From contig JANQIY010000400.1 in NCBI GenBank assembly GCA_028281965.1, positions 1-41,824 on the forward strand: a DNA stretch of 41,824 bases, read 5' to 3'. Under the pieces are notes generated by a model that was not told the origin of the DNA, did not search any database, and worked only from the letters and a program-made list of their open reading frames with translations. This document shows, piece after piece, positions 6,689 to 15,518 of this stretch; position 1 is the stretch's first letter; each line of letters opens with the position of its first letter. The position numbers were made by a program, and so were the translations under genes. This DNA comes from Candidatus Gastranaerophilales bacterium. GTDB taxonomy: Bacteria; Cyanobacteriota; Vampirovibrionia; Gastranaerophilales; UBA9971.

Positions 6689-8512
6689 TCATAATAAATG
6701 CTCCTCCTTTCTTAAAGTTTTTTCAATATAAAGTTCTGGATTTTGTAAAAAAACTTGCGCCTCATTAATTTTTTCTATATTCTCCAGAACCTGTTTAGCT
6801 ATTTCTTCTTGTTTCTCTGGTGGCGGTAAATAAATATCAAATTCAATAAGATCTTTTTCCTTTAACAAAAACTGTACTGTACCAGTCATAAATTTTCTTA
6901 CTTGACTTAAAAATAATTCGGAGCGCAGGTAATACCATAAATAAATAGGATTTATATTTCCTTTAGGTCGTAATACTTTAAAACCGTTTGAACAAATACT
7001 TCCATCTAGTTCTTCTGTAATATATGCTGAAACATGCGATTTTTCACCTAAATGACCTGAAACAGCTGTTATTACATCTCCTTTTTTTACTTCATAATAA
7101 GCCCTCCTGGGAGCTTCTTGGCTCAGTATTTTTTTTGGTTCTGTTACCTGCCCTGTTAATTTATTAACACTTGAAAGATCTATATAATTTATTTCCAAGT
7201 TTTCATTAAAAAGTTTATCGGATTTATTTTTAACTATTTCAGCTACTTCTCTTAATTTGTCTGTATGTTCTAAATCTGAAATTTCAGAAACTGCTTTAGC
7301 ATAATAGTTGTAAGAAAAATTTTCTGTTTTAATTAATGAAATTGGTACATCAAAACTATTTTTCTCTAAGTTTTCAATATCAAAATTAGTTTCATTTTCA
7401 AATTCGGAAAAAGTAATTGAGTAATCTATAATTTTTTCATTTTGAGAAGGTTTTTTTAATATGAAAACACTTGTTTTAACAGCAGCAAAAGGACGGAAAA
7501 CACCTAAAGGTAAAGAGATTATCCTTTCAATTTTGTAATTATTTTTAATCCAATATCTTACATATTCAAAATTTGTATTAAATAATATTCCTTCAGGTAA
7601 AATGATAGCAATTCGCCCGCCCTCTTTAAGATATTTTCTACTTTTTTCTAAAACTAAAGATTCATATGTAACTGTTTTTCTTAACTTGCCTGTATTAAAC
7701 CAGTTTTCATCGTTATCTTTTTTCCAGATATAAGCTAATTCTAAGGATTCGTAATCACTTTTATTATTCAATCTCGAATTAAAAGGAGGATTTGTTGCTA
7801 TGCAATCATATTCTGAAAATCTTTTTTCTTCTTGCATGTATTCATTATTTAATTTTGCTGATTCACCCAATAAAAAAACTTCAAAAGTTCTAATTAAATG
7901 GTTTAAGTCCGTATTTTCTTCATTTCCAAATATGTTTTCCGCTAAAAAATTTTTAATATATTCTTCATCAATCTTTTTATTTTTCTTTAGAACTTTATAT
8001 TTTTTTTCGAAAGCAGCTAATAAAAATTCGCCAGACTTTGCGGAAGGGTCAATAATTTTATCATCTAATTTAGGATTTGAAATATCTATTAGAAGTTCAC
8101 ATAATTCAAAGGGAGTTTTAATATAATTAAAAAATCGACTATCATCTGATTTTAGTAATTGTTTTATTAAGACAAATTTATCTTCCATTTTGAGATGTCT
8201 TATTTTTATATGCTTCATCGTATCAATTATAAATGCGAGTTGGCTCTCAGATAAGTTTTTGAATATATTTTTTGAAAAAAACAAAACTTCTCTAAAATGA
8301 ATTAAGTCTGATGTCGATTGAAGTTCAATGAAAATATCCCTAAAATCACTATTATTAATAAAGTATTTATTATTAAAGATTTTCTCATCTAATTCTTTAT
8401 AAATAAGCAAAGAGAAAATAGCTAAACTATCCATAGGACTTCGCATAATGCTAAAAGAATGATTTTTGATTTTTTCAACAGCTGTTATTACTTCTTGAAT
8501 GTTTTTGTTCAT
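6689..8512 (-). CDS. Type I-like N6-adenine methyltransferase fused to a half specificity domain
   Basis: This 607-residue protein combines an HsdM-like methyltransferase with a single target-recognition domain. A helical N-terminal region (about 1-130) precedes the SAM-binding motif I, DPSAKSGEF at residues 155-163, a variant of the usual DPACGSG. The catalytic NPPF is at 241-244. From about residue 425 to the end it looks like half an HsdS subunit, ending in LPPPEKQEEIAKQ followed by a helical dimerisation arm. One recognition domain suggests a homodimer binding a palindromic or bipartite site. I set the start at the ATG at 8512 with AGGAAAG upstream; the GTG at 8539 falls inside a palindromic operator. 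No matching restriction subunit is adjacent on this strand. The GIY-YIG protein next door is the nearest candidate. Confidence 0.87.
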   Translation of the reverse strand: MNKNIQEVITAVEKIKNHSFSIMRSPMDSLAIFSLLIYKELDEKIFNNKYFINNSDFRDIFIELQSTSDLIHFREVLFFSKNIFKNLSESQLAFIIDTMKHIKIRHLKMEDKFVLIKQLLKSDDSRFFNYIKTPFELCELLIDISNPKLDDKIIDPSAKSGEFLLAAFEKKYKVLKKNKKIDEEYIKNFLAENIFGNEENTDLNHLIRTFEVFLLGESAKLNNEYMQEEKRFSEYDCIATNPPFNSRLNNKSDYESLELAYIWKKDNDENWFNTGKLRKTVTYESLVLEKSRKYLKEGGRIAIILPEGILFNTNFEYVRYWIKNNYKIERIISLPLGVFRPFAAVKTSVFILKKPSQNEKIIDYSITFSEFENETNFDIENLEKNSFDVPISLIKTENFSYNYYAKAVSEISDLEHTDKLREVAEIVKNKSDKLFNENLEINYIDLSSVNKLTGQVTEPKKILSQEAPRRAYYEVKKGDVITAVSGHLGEKSHVSAYITEELDGSICSNGFKVLRPKGNINPIYLWYYLRSELFLSQVRKFMTGTVQFLLKEKDLIEFDIYLPPPEKQEEIAKQVLENIEKINEAQVFLQNPELYIEKTLRKEEHLL

Positions 8513-8531
8513 AAGAGCTTTCCTTTTTGTT

Positions 8532-8608
8532 TCACACACGGTGTGTGATTCTATACATTTTATTTTAGCAGATGTTTTTCTTTTGTCAAGCTTTACACGT
8601 CGTGTGTG
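8532..8608 (-). promoter_or_regulatory. Promoter of the methyltransferase-specificity gene flanked by palindromic operators
   Basis: Read leftward: -35 TTGACA (complement of 8584-8589), 16-bp spacer, -10 TAAAAT (complement of 8562-8567). A perfect 17-bp palindrome, TCACACAC-G-GTGTGTGA at 8532-8548, lies just after the expected transcription start. A related site with core ACACG-T-CGTGT at 8595-8605, followed by GTGA, lies just upstream of the -35. Two like operators bracketing a strong promoter indicate repression by a dimeric regulator, but no obvious regulator gene is present in Island A. Confidence 0.65.
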
Positions 8609-8617
8609 AAAAATTAG

Positions 8618-8646
8618 TTTGTTGGCAAAACTCTTTGTACTATAAT
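8618..8646 (+). promoter_or_regulatory. hsdM promoter
   Basis: A consensus -10 TATAAT at 8641-8646 sits 17 bases after TTTGTT at 8618-8623, and about 38 bases before the hsdM ATG. The -35 is weak. The upstream operator-like site at 8595-8608 lies about 45-60 bases before the start point, so the same regulator could affect both divergent genes. Confidence 0.5.
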
Positions 8647-8683
8647 CAAACTTAATTAATCCGCATAAAAAGAGGAATACATT

Positions 8684-10222
8684 ATGATAACAGGTGATAT
8701 AAAATCCAAGGTTGATAGGCTGTGGGATACATTTTGGAGTGGTGGAATAGCTAGTTCTCTTACTGTGATTGAGCAGATGTCTTATCTGTTATTTATAAAA
8801 AGACTTGATGAATTACATACAGCACGGGAAAATAAGGCGAACAAGTTTAATAAACCTATTGAAAACCATATATTTACACCTGAACAGAATCATCTTCGCT
8901 GGTCAGTGTTTAAAGACTATGATGCTGAAAAAATGCACAGCACTGTAATGAATGAGGTTTTTCCTTTTATAAAAAATCTTGATAATAAAGAAGACAATCC
9001 TGAAAACGATGAAGAAAATTCTGATAACAAAGAACAAAAACCTGTTAATAAGGATGTTTCCTCTTTCACAAGGTATATGAAAGATGCGATATTCATGATT
9101 CAAACACCTGCACTGCTTGTTGATGTTGTGGAACAAATTAGTGATATTCCTATGGCTGACAGGGATACAAAAGGTGATTTATATGAATATATGCTTAACA
9201 AGTTAAGTCAAGAAGGACGTAACGGGCAGTTTAGAACACCTAAGCATATTATAGAAATGATGGTTAAACTAACCAAACCGCAGCCTAAAGACGTGATTTG
9301 CGACCCTGCATGCGGCACGGCAGGTTTTCTGGTTGCGGCGAGTGAATATTTAAGAGAAACCTATCCTGAAATTGAGATTAACGAACAAGCAAAAGAACAT
9401 TTTAATAAAGGGATGTTCCACGGGTATGATTTTGACTACTCTATGCTGCGAATATCTGCTATGAATATGATGCTGCACGGTATAGATCATCCTGATATTA
9501 ATTACAGGGATTCTTTGCACGAAGATTATGCTTTTGCAGAGGAAGAATGCACGCTTGTGCTGGCAAATCCGCCCTTTAAAGGGTCGATAAACAAATCCTC
9601 TATAGCGAAAAACCTGTCCGGTGAAGTTAAGACGTCTAAAACAGAGCTTTTATTCCCGATTTTGATGCTAAGGCTCTTAAAAGCAGGCGGAAGATGCGCG
9701 GTGATTATTCCTGACGGTGTACTTTTTGGAGCTTCTAATGCTCATAAGAAAGTACGGGAAACTCTTGTAGAAAACCATAAACTCGAAGCTGTTATCTCTA
9801 TGCCTTCAGGTGTGTTTAAGCCTTATGCGGGAGTATCAACAGGAATTTTGATATTTACAAAAACGAACTCGGGCGGTACTGATAAGGTCTGGTTCTATGA
9901 CATGCAGGCAGACGGTTTCAGCCTTGATGATAAGAGAATAGAGCTGGATACGGACAAGCACGAATGCAATAACATACCTGATATACTTGAGCGTTGGGAC
10001 AATTTGGAGGCTGAAGAATCAAGGCAGAGGACAGACCAGTCTTTCTTTGTGCCGAAAGATGAAATTGAAGAAAATGGCTATGACCTGAGTATAAACAGGT
10101 ATAAGGAAATAGTTTACGAAGAAGTCGAGTACGACCCGCCAAAACAGATTCTTGAAGAAGTGGGCGAATTTGAGAAAGAAATTCAGCAGGGCATTAAAGA
10201 CCTCGAGGCAATGCTGGCATGA
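8684..10222 (+). CDS. hsdM: Type I restriction-modification methyltransferase subunit HsdM
   Basis: A 512-residue HsdM. It methylates adenine in the recognition site and forms the M2S core of the type I complex. A helical N-terminal HsdM_N region covers about residues 1-170, including an acidic Asn/Asp/Glu-rich low-complexity stretch near 105-130. The FRTPKHI segment leads into motif I, DPACGTAGF from residue 207. The catalytic NPPF is at 295-298. The ATG at 8684 has AGAGGAA upstream. The last four bases overlap the hsdS start (ATGA at 10219), the classic coupling that keeps M and S subunits in step. It is the first gene of a three-gene operon, divergent from the other methyltransferase gene. 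Nothing suggests damage. Confidence 0.96.
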   Translation: MITGDIKSKVDRLWDTFWSGGIASSLTVIEQMSYLLFIKRLDELHTARENKANKFNKPIENHIFTPEQNHLRWSVFKDYDAEKMHSTVMNEVFPFIKNLDNKEDNPENDEENSDNKEQKPVNKDVSSFTRYMKDAIFMIQTPALLVDVVEQISDIPMADRDTKGDLYEYMLNKLSQEGRNGQFRTPKHIIEMMVKLTKPQPKDVICDPACGTAGFLVAASEYLRETYPEIEINEQAKEHFNKGMFHGYDFDYSMLRISAMNMMLHGIDHPDINYRDSLHEDYAFAEEECTLVLANPPFKGSINKSSIAKNLSGEVKTSKTELLFPILMLRLLKAGGRCAVIIPDGVLFGASNAHKKVRETLVENHKLEAVISMPSGVFKPYAGVSTGILIFTKTNSGGTDKVWFYDMQADGFSLDDKRIELDTDKHECNNIPDILERWDNLEAEESRQRTDQSFFVPKDEIEENGYDLSINRYKEIVYEEVEYDPPKQILEEVGEFEKEIQQGIKDLEAMLA

Positions 10223-11460
10223 AATGGAATATAGTTAGACTAGGTGATATCTGTGATGTCAGGGATGGGACGCATGATACTCCTAAATACGTTGATAAAG
10301 GTGTACCGTTTATTACCTCAAAGAATCTATCAACTGAAGGTCTTAATTTTACTGAAGTTAACTGTATTAGCTATGAAGATCATATATTTTTCAGTAAAAG
10401 ATCAAAGGTAGAAAACGGGGACATTCTATTTGGAATGATTGGAACTGTTGGCAATCCTGTAATAGTAAATACCGATTTTGAATTTTCAATTAAAAATGTA
10501 GCTCTTTTAAAATTAGCTAATAATGAAAATTTAAATAACAGGTATCTTTTACATTTAGTTAAATCAGATCTGATTAATAGACAATTTAAAAAATTAAAAA
10601 GAGGTGGAGTTCAATCTTTTGTAGCGTTAGGCTCCATAAGAAATTTACAAATCTCACTCCCTCCGCTTGAAACCCAGAAACAAATTGCTGCTGTGCTGGA
10701 TAAAGCAGACGAACTCCGCCAAAAACGCAAACAAGCCAACGCCAAGTTGGATGAGTTTTTGCAGTCGGTTTTTCTCGATATGTTCGGCGATCCTATAATG
10801 AATGAAAAACAATGGGAAGTAAAAAAATTAAAAGAATTATCAAAAGGGATAATGAGTGGAAACACTCCAAAGGGTGGAAGTCAAGTTTATGTTTCTTGCG
10901 GAATTGAATTTTACAGAAGTCAAAATGTATGGAACAACAGGATTGAAAAAAAAGATATAGCATATATTGATGAAGAAACTCACAAAAAAATGAAAAGAAG
11001 TAGTTTGAAACATAACGATATATTGATTACTAAAACAGGCAGAATAAATACTGAAAACAGTAGTTTAGGCAGATCTGCTTTATATGAGGGTGAAGATGAT
11101 AAAGCAAATATTAATGGACACGTTTATTTTGTTAGACTAAAAGAAGGTATAAATCATAAATTTGTCCTTACTATATTAACTTCAAAAGAATACAGAGAAT
11201 ATATCAGACGTGTTTGCGTTGGAGGAATTGATAAAAGACAATTAAATAAAGAACATATAGAAGATTTCCCTATAATATGTCCACCAATAGAGCTTCAAAA
11301 CAAATTCGCTCAAATAATCCAAAAAGTCGAACAACAAAAAGTTAAAAACGAAACCTCAGCCCAAAAACTTGATGACCTCTTCAACGCCCTGCTTCAACGC
11401 GCCTTTAAAGGCGAGCTAGAATTCAACGAAAAGGCTTTTGAAAAAGCTTGCGCTGTATAG
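10219..11460 (+). CDS. hsdS: Type I restriction-modification specificity subunit HsdS
   Basis: A 413-residue HsdS with the usual two target-recognition domains, each reading one half of a bipartite site, joined by conserved helical spacers. The first domain covers about residues 1-145 and the second about 195-350. The central conserved region begins LPPLETQKQIAAVLDKADEL and ends in FLDMFGDP. The distal one runs from CPPIELQNKFAQI to LLQRAFKGEL. These spacers set the distance between half-sites and bind HsdM. Translation is coupled to hsdM by a 4-base overlap. The hsdR gene follows after 57 bases. Both recognition domains look full length; their target cannot be read from sequence alone. Confidence 0.95.
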   Translation: MKWNIVRLGDICDVRDGTHDTPKYVDKGVPFITSKNLSTEGLNFTEVNCISYEDHIFFSKRSKVENGDILFGMIGTVGNPVIVNTDFEFSIKNVALLKLANNENLNNRYLLHLVKSDLINRQFKKLKRGGVQSFVALGSIRNLQISLPPLETQKQIAAVLDKADELRQKRKQANAKLDEFLQSVFLDMFGDPIMNEKQWEVKKLKELSKGIMSGNTPKGGSQVYVSCGIEFYRSQNVWNNRIEKKDIAYIDEETHKKMKRSSLKHNDILITKTGRINTENSSLGRSALYEGEDDKANINGHVYFVRLKEGINHKFVLTILTSKEYREYIRRVCVGGIDKRQLNKEHIEDFPIICPPIELQNKFAQIIQKVEQQKVKNETSAQKLDDLFNALLQRAFKGELEFNEKAFEKACAV

Positions 11461-11517
11461 AATCAAGTATTTCATGATAAAATAAAGCTTATTTTTGTAG
11501 GATATACGCAAATTAAG

Positions 11518-14500
11518 ATGTCAAACTTTGAGTTCCTAAAAGAAGAATTTGATTTTCTATACGATCTGGCAAACAAAGCTGAAAAGACGGTTTATGTTGC
11601 GCCGGAAGCTTCCTGCGTACTTTCCAGAAAAACTATGGAAAATGCCGTTAAATGGCTCTACAAAAACGATTCTTATTTAAAACTGCCTTATGATACAAAA
11701 CTGGTTTCTTTAATTCACGAACAGACTTTCAGGGATAACCTTGATCCAAAGCTATTCAATAAACTTAAAATCATCCAAAAAGTCGGCAATATCGCTGCTC
11801 ATAGCCTTAAAAAAGTTACTGAAATGGATTCGCTCAACGTCTTAAAAGAGCTGTTCCACTTTCTATATTGGGTTTATAGGTATTATTCTACTCAAACACC
11901 TGAAAGAGGATTAAGTTTCAACCTTGAGCTTGTTGTAAGTCCTGAAAAACAGACTGATGAGCTTAAAAAAGCCGCTAAAATCCTTGAAGAAAAAGAACAG
12001 GAACTACTTGAAAAAGAAAAACTCTTAAAGGAAGCAGAAGAACGTCTCATACAAATTCAGGCAGCTAAAGAGCAGAATAAACAGGTTCCTGATAACTATG
12101 ATTACAATGAAACTCAGACAAGAGAATACTTTATTGATGTCCTGCTAAAAGAAGCTGGTTGGAATATAAACGAACCCGGCGTTTGCGAATACGAAGTTGA
12201 AGGAATGCCTAACGATTCAGGTATAGGCTTTGTGGATTACGTTCTTTGGGGTGATAACGGTCTTCCTCTTGCAGTAGTTGAGGCTAAAAGAACAAGAAAA
12301 GACGCTAAAGTAGGCAAGCAACAGGCGAAGCTTTATGCAGATTGCCTCCAAAAGAAGTTTAATCAACGCCCAATAATATTCTATACAAACGGCTACGAGC
12401 ATTTTATCTGGGATGACCTGAATTATCCACCAAGACAAGTTCAAGGGTTCTATAAAAAAGATGAATTACAGCTTTTAATAAATAGGCGTAAATCAAAACT
12501 GGACTTAAAAACAGTTCCTATAAAACACGAAATATCAGGCAGACCTTACCAATTAGAAGCAATTAAGCGTGTTTGCGAAGATTTTGAAGATAAAAAAAGA
12601 AAAGCACTTCTTGTCATGGCAACAGGTACAGGCAAAACAAGAACTGTAATCTCGTTAGTAGATGTTCTGCAAAGAGCAAATTTGGTCAAAAGAGTTTTGT
12701 TTTTAGCAGACAGAAATGCGCTCTTACATCAGGCAAAAAATGCCTTCAGTCAGCATTTGCCGCATTCAAACCCTATAGACATCACAGAAGACAAGGAAGG
12801 AATGACCAGCAGGGTTGTGTTATCAACTTATAACACGATGATGAACATGATTGATTCTGTAAAATCCGAAAACAGAATCTTTGGAGCCGGACATTTTGAC
12901 CTGATTGTTGTCGATGAGGCACACAGGTCAGTTTATAAGAAATACAAAGCCATCTTTGACTATTTTGACAGCTTAATGATAGGTCTAACCGCCACGCCTC
13001 GAGATGAAGTTGATAAAAATACCTATGAATTATTTGAATTAGAGGATGGAGTTCCTACTTATTACTACGAGCTTGATCAAGCTGTCACTCAAGGATATTT
13101 GGTTCCGTTAAAATCTTACAGCGTACCGTTAAAGTTTCAGCGTGAAGGTATAAAATATGATGAGCTTTCAGAAGAAGAAAAAGAAGAATACGAAGTTCTT
13201 TTTTATGATGAAGAAACAGGACAGGTTCCTGAAGAAATAGATTCATCTGCTGTTAATAAGTGGCTATTCAATGAAGATACCGTTGATAAGGTGCTTGAGC
13301 ACGTAATGCGAAACGGCATTAAAGTTGAAGGCGGAGATAAGCTAGGCAAAACTATAATATTTGCAAAAAATCACGATCACGCCGAGTTTATACAAGAAAG
13401 ATTTGATAAAAATTATCCAAAACTAAAAGGTTCTTTTGCCCGAGTAATAGATAATTATGCTACTTATGCACAGTCATTAATTGATGACTTCTCCATAAAA
13501 ACAAAAGAACCAACTATCGCTATATCAGTTGATATGCTTGATACAGGAATAGACGTGCCAGAAGTAGTTAATCTGGTTTTCTTTAAAATAGTCAGGTCTA
13601 AAACCAAATTTCACCAGATGATAGGTAGAGGAACACGTTTATGTCCTGATTTGTTTGCTCCCGGACAGAATAAAGAATGTTTTTATATCTTTGATTTTTG
13701 TATGAATTTTGAATTCTTCAATCTAAACCCTAAAGGAGTAGAAAGCAAGCTTCAAATGCCATTAAGCCAAAAGATATTTATTAAAAGGCTTGAGCTGGCA
13801 CAAAACATAAAAAATAAGGAAGAACAGCTAAAACTCTTGTCAGGTAAGTTAAAAGATGTCCTTCATAATGAAGTTAAAAATATGAATCTGGATAATTTCA
13901 TTGTAAGACAACACAGAAGAGAAGTAGAGAAGTATTCTAATAGAGCTATTTGGGAAAATTTAAACCCTGAAGAGATTTTAGAACTTTATAAAAAGCTTTC
14001 AGGTTTACCTTCAGAAACACCTAGAGAAGACGAGCTTGCTAAACGTTTTGATCTTATGATTTTAAACATGCAGCTTGGAACTCTTGATAATTACAAATAT
14101 TTTGATTATTACCAGAAAAAGATGAAAGAAATAGCTGGACAACTCGAAGATAAGAAAAGTATTCCTGCGGTAAAAGCTCAATTAGAGCTTATTCTTGATA
14201 TGCAGGAGGGTGAATTCTGGGAGTTCATAACTATCCCTATGCTTGAAGAAATCAGGATTAAAATAAGAGATTTAATTCAGTTTTTAGATAAGTCTGATAA
14301 GAAAGTTGTTTATAGTGATTTTGAAGATGAAATAGGCGAACCATCAGAAATAGTAGCAGGAAGATATGAATCAGCAGATGATTTAGCTCAATACAGAAAG
14401 AAAGTAGAGCATTATCTTAAAGAATACAAGGATCAGGTAGCTATTCATAAACTAAGATTCAATAAACCTATTACACCTACTGATATAAGAGAATTGGAGA

Positions 14501-14862
14501 GAATTCTTTTTGAATCAGGAGAGTTAGGAAGCAGAGAAATTTTTGAGAAAGCCTATGGAGAACAAGATAGCCTAGGTTTATTTATTCGAAAAATGGTTGG
14601 ATTGGACAGAAAAACAGTTGAAATATTATTCTCTGATTATTTAAAAGATTCTTTATTTACAGCTAATCAAATATCCTTCATTACAACAATAATTGACCAT
14701 TTAACCCAAAAAGGAATAATGCAGCCTGATTCTTTATATGATCCACCATTTACGAACTTCCACTTTGGAGGCATAAAAGGAGTCTTTAATGACAATAGGG
14801 TTGATGACATCATTAACATAATAAAAAACATTAATGATAATGCAAAAGAACAAACTCTTTAA
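11518..14862 (+). CDS. hsdR: Type I restriction endonuclease subunit HsdR
   Basis: An 1114-residue motor-nuclease subunit. In order: a DUF4145-like N-terminal domain (about residues 1-130), a charged coiled coil (about 145-190), the HsdR PD-(D/E)XK nuclease with Asp240, Glu255 and Lys257 (VVEAKR), then an SF2 helicase with Walker A ATGTGKT (Lys373), a DEAH box at 466-469, GLTATP, and the motif VI region IGRGTR. A long helical C-terminal part follows. It cleaves unmethylated DNA after ATP-driven translocation when bound to the M2S core. It belongs to the hsdM-hsdS-hsdR operon. DUF4145 at the front is known in one subclass of these enzymes. Its stop overlaps the stop of the opposite serine recombinase gene by a few bases. 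Confidence 0.96.
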   Translation: MSNFEFLKEEFDFLYDLANKAEKTVYVAPEASCVLSRKTMENAVKWLYKNDSYLKLPYDTKLVSLIHEQTFRDNLDPKLFNKLKIIQKVGNIAAHSLKKVTEMDSLNVLKELFHFLYWVYRYYSTQTPERGLSFNLELVVSPEKQTDELKKAAKILEEKEQELLEKEKLLKEAEERLIQIQAAKEQNKQVPDNYDYNETQTREYFIDVLLKEAGWNINEPGVCEYEVEGMPNDSGIGFVDYVLWGDNGLPLAVVEAKRTRKDAKVGKQQAKLYADCLQKKFNQRPIIFYTNGYEHFIWDDLNYPPRQVQGFYKKDELQLLINRRKSKLDLKTVPIKHEISGRPYQLEAIKRVCEDFEDKKRKALLVMATGTGKTRTVISLVDVLQRANLVKRVLFLADRNALLHQAKNAFSQHLPHSNPIDITEDKEGMTSRVVLSTYNTMMNMIDSVKSENRIFGAGHFDLIVVDEAHRSVYKKYKAIFDYFDSLMIGLTATPRDEVDKNTYELFELEDGVPTYYYELDQAVTQGYLVPLKSYSVPLKFQREGIKYDELSEEEKEEYEVLFYDEETGQVPEEIDSSAVNKWLFNEDTVDKVLEHVMRNGIKVEGGDKLGKTIIFAKNHDHAEFIQERFDKNYPKLKGSFARVIDNYATYAQSLIDDFSIKTKEPTIAISVDMLDTGIDVPEVVNLVFFKIVRSKTKFHQMIGRGTRLCPDLFAPGQNKECFYIFDFCMNFEFFNLNPKGVESKLQMPLSQKIFIKRLELAQNIKNKEEQLKLLSGKLKDVLHNEVKNMNLDNFIVRQHRREVEKYSNRAIWENLNPEEILELYKKLSGLPSETPREDELAKRFDLMILNMQLGTLDNYKYFDYYQKKMKEIAGQLEDKKSIPAVKAQLELILDMQEGEFWEFITIPMLEEIRIKIRDLIQFLDKSDKKVVYSDFEDEIGEPSEIVAGRYESADDLAQYRKKVEHYLKEYKDQVAIHKLRFNKPITPTDIRELERILFESGELGSREIFEKAYGEQDSLGLFIRKMVGLDRKTVEILFSDYLKDSLFTANQISFITTIIDHLTQKGIMQPDSLYDPPFTNFHFGGIKGVFNDNRVDDIINIIKNINDNAKEQTL

Positions 14863-15460
14863 TTATTCTCATTCTTTTTTAGCCAGTTGTTCAGGTTTGC
14901 TGGTGTTGTGTTGTACCTGTTTACTATGAACTTTTGTGTCGAACCATTCGCAAGCAGTGCTTCAATTTCAGGTTTAAATTGGTCAAGCTTAGATTTGCCC
15001 TTGCCTTTTGGTCTGCCAAGCTTTACACCTTGTTCTTTTCTCGCTTTTAATGATTCTTTTGTTCTTGATGAAATCAGATCTCTTTCAATTTCAGCTGCCA
15101 TAGAAAAAGCCATCGCAATAATTTTACTCTGTATGGTATTGTCTAAATTCCAGTTACCCTTAACAGAATAAATATTAATATTCTTTTGTGTGGCTATAGA
15201 AAGGATCTCCATGCACTCAAGCATTGACCTGCCAAGTCGTGAAAGTTCACTAACGATAATATTGTCATTTTCTTCAGATTCTTCAAGAACTTCAGCTATT
15301 TTTCGTTTTTTCCATGAAATTTTGCCTGATATTTTTTCTTCAACAAAAAAGACCTTTCCAAGGTCTTTATCATTCGCTAGTTTTAATATTTCTGCCTTAT
15401 TCTTTTCTATAAATCCTGTTCGACTGTTGAAACTCTTAAATATGCAGTTGTTCTTGCCAT
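14859..15460 (-). pseudogene. Serine recombinase (resolvase/invertase), reading frame broken after codon 17
   Basis: From the ATG at 15460 (GAGGTG upstream) the frame reads MARTTAYLRVSTVEQDL and then hits TAG at 15407-15409. It contains the catalytic serine (Ser11 in RVST). The remaining 180 or so codons continue in the -1 frame: the resolvase core with SELSRLGRSMLE, the E-helix EIERDLIS, GRPKGKG, and a C-terminal helix-turn-helix. Removing a TA dinucleotide (a likely TA duplication at about 15407-15411) restores a normal QDLEKNKAEIL sequence. So either this is a recent frameshift pseudogene, or the GGATTTA heptamer just before the stop supports -1 frameshifting. It converges on hsdR and diverges from the tyrosine integrase gene. 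It would otherwise be a small resolvase of about 200 residues. Confidence 0.85.
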
Positions 15461-15518
15461 AAAAACACCTCAATTAAATAAAAACCAATGAATTATACTT
15501 TTAAAATAACTATTATTA

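Noticed and set aside
8513-8539. GTG start at 8539 for the methyltransferase-specificity gene
   Set aside because: It falls within the palindromic operator and lacks a ribosome-binding site. The ATG at 8512 has AGGAAAG at proper spacing.
10219-15460. Phase variation of hsdS by the nearby serine recombinase
   Set aside because: I found no inverted repeats within or beside hsdS and no silent recognition-domain cassette, and the recombinase gene itself is broken.
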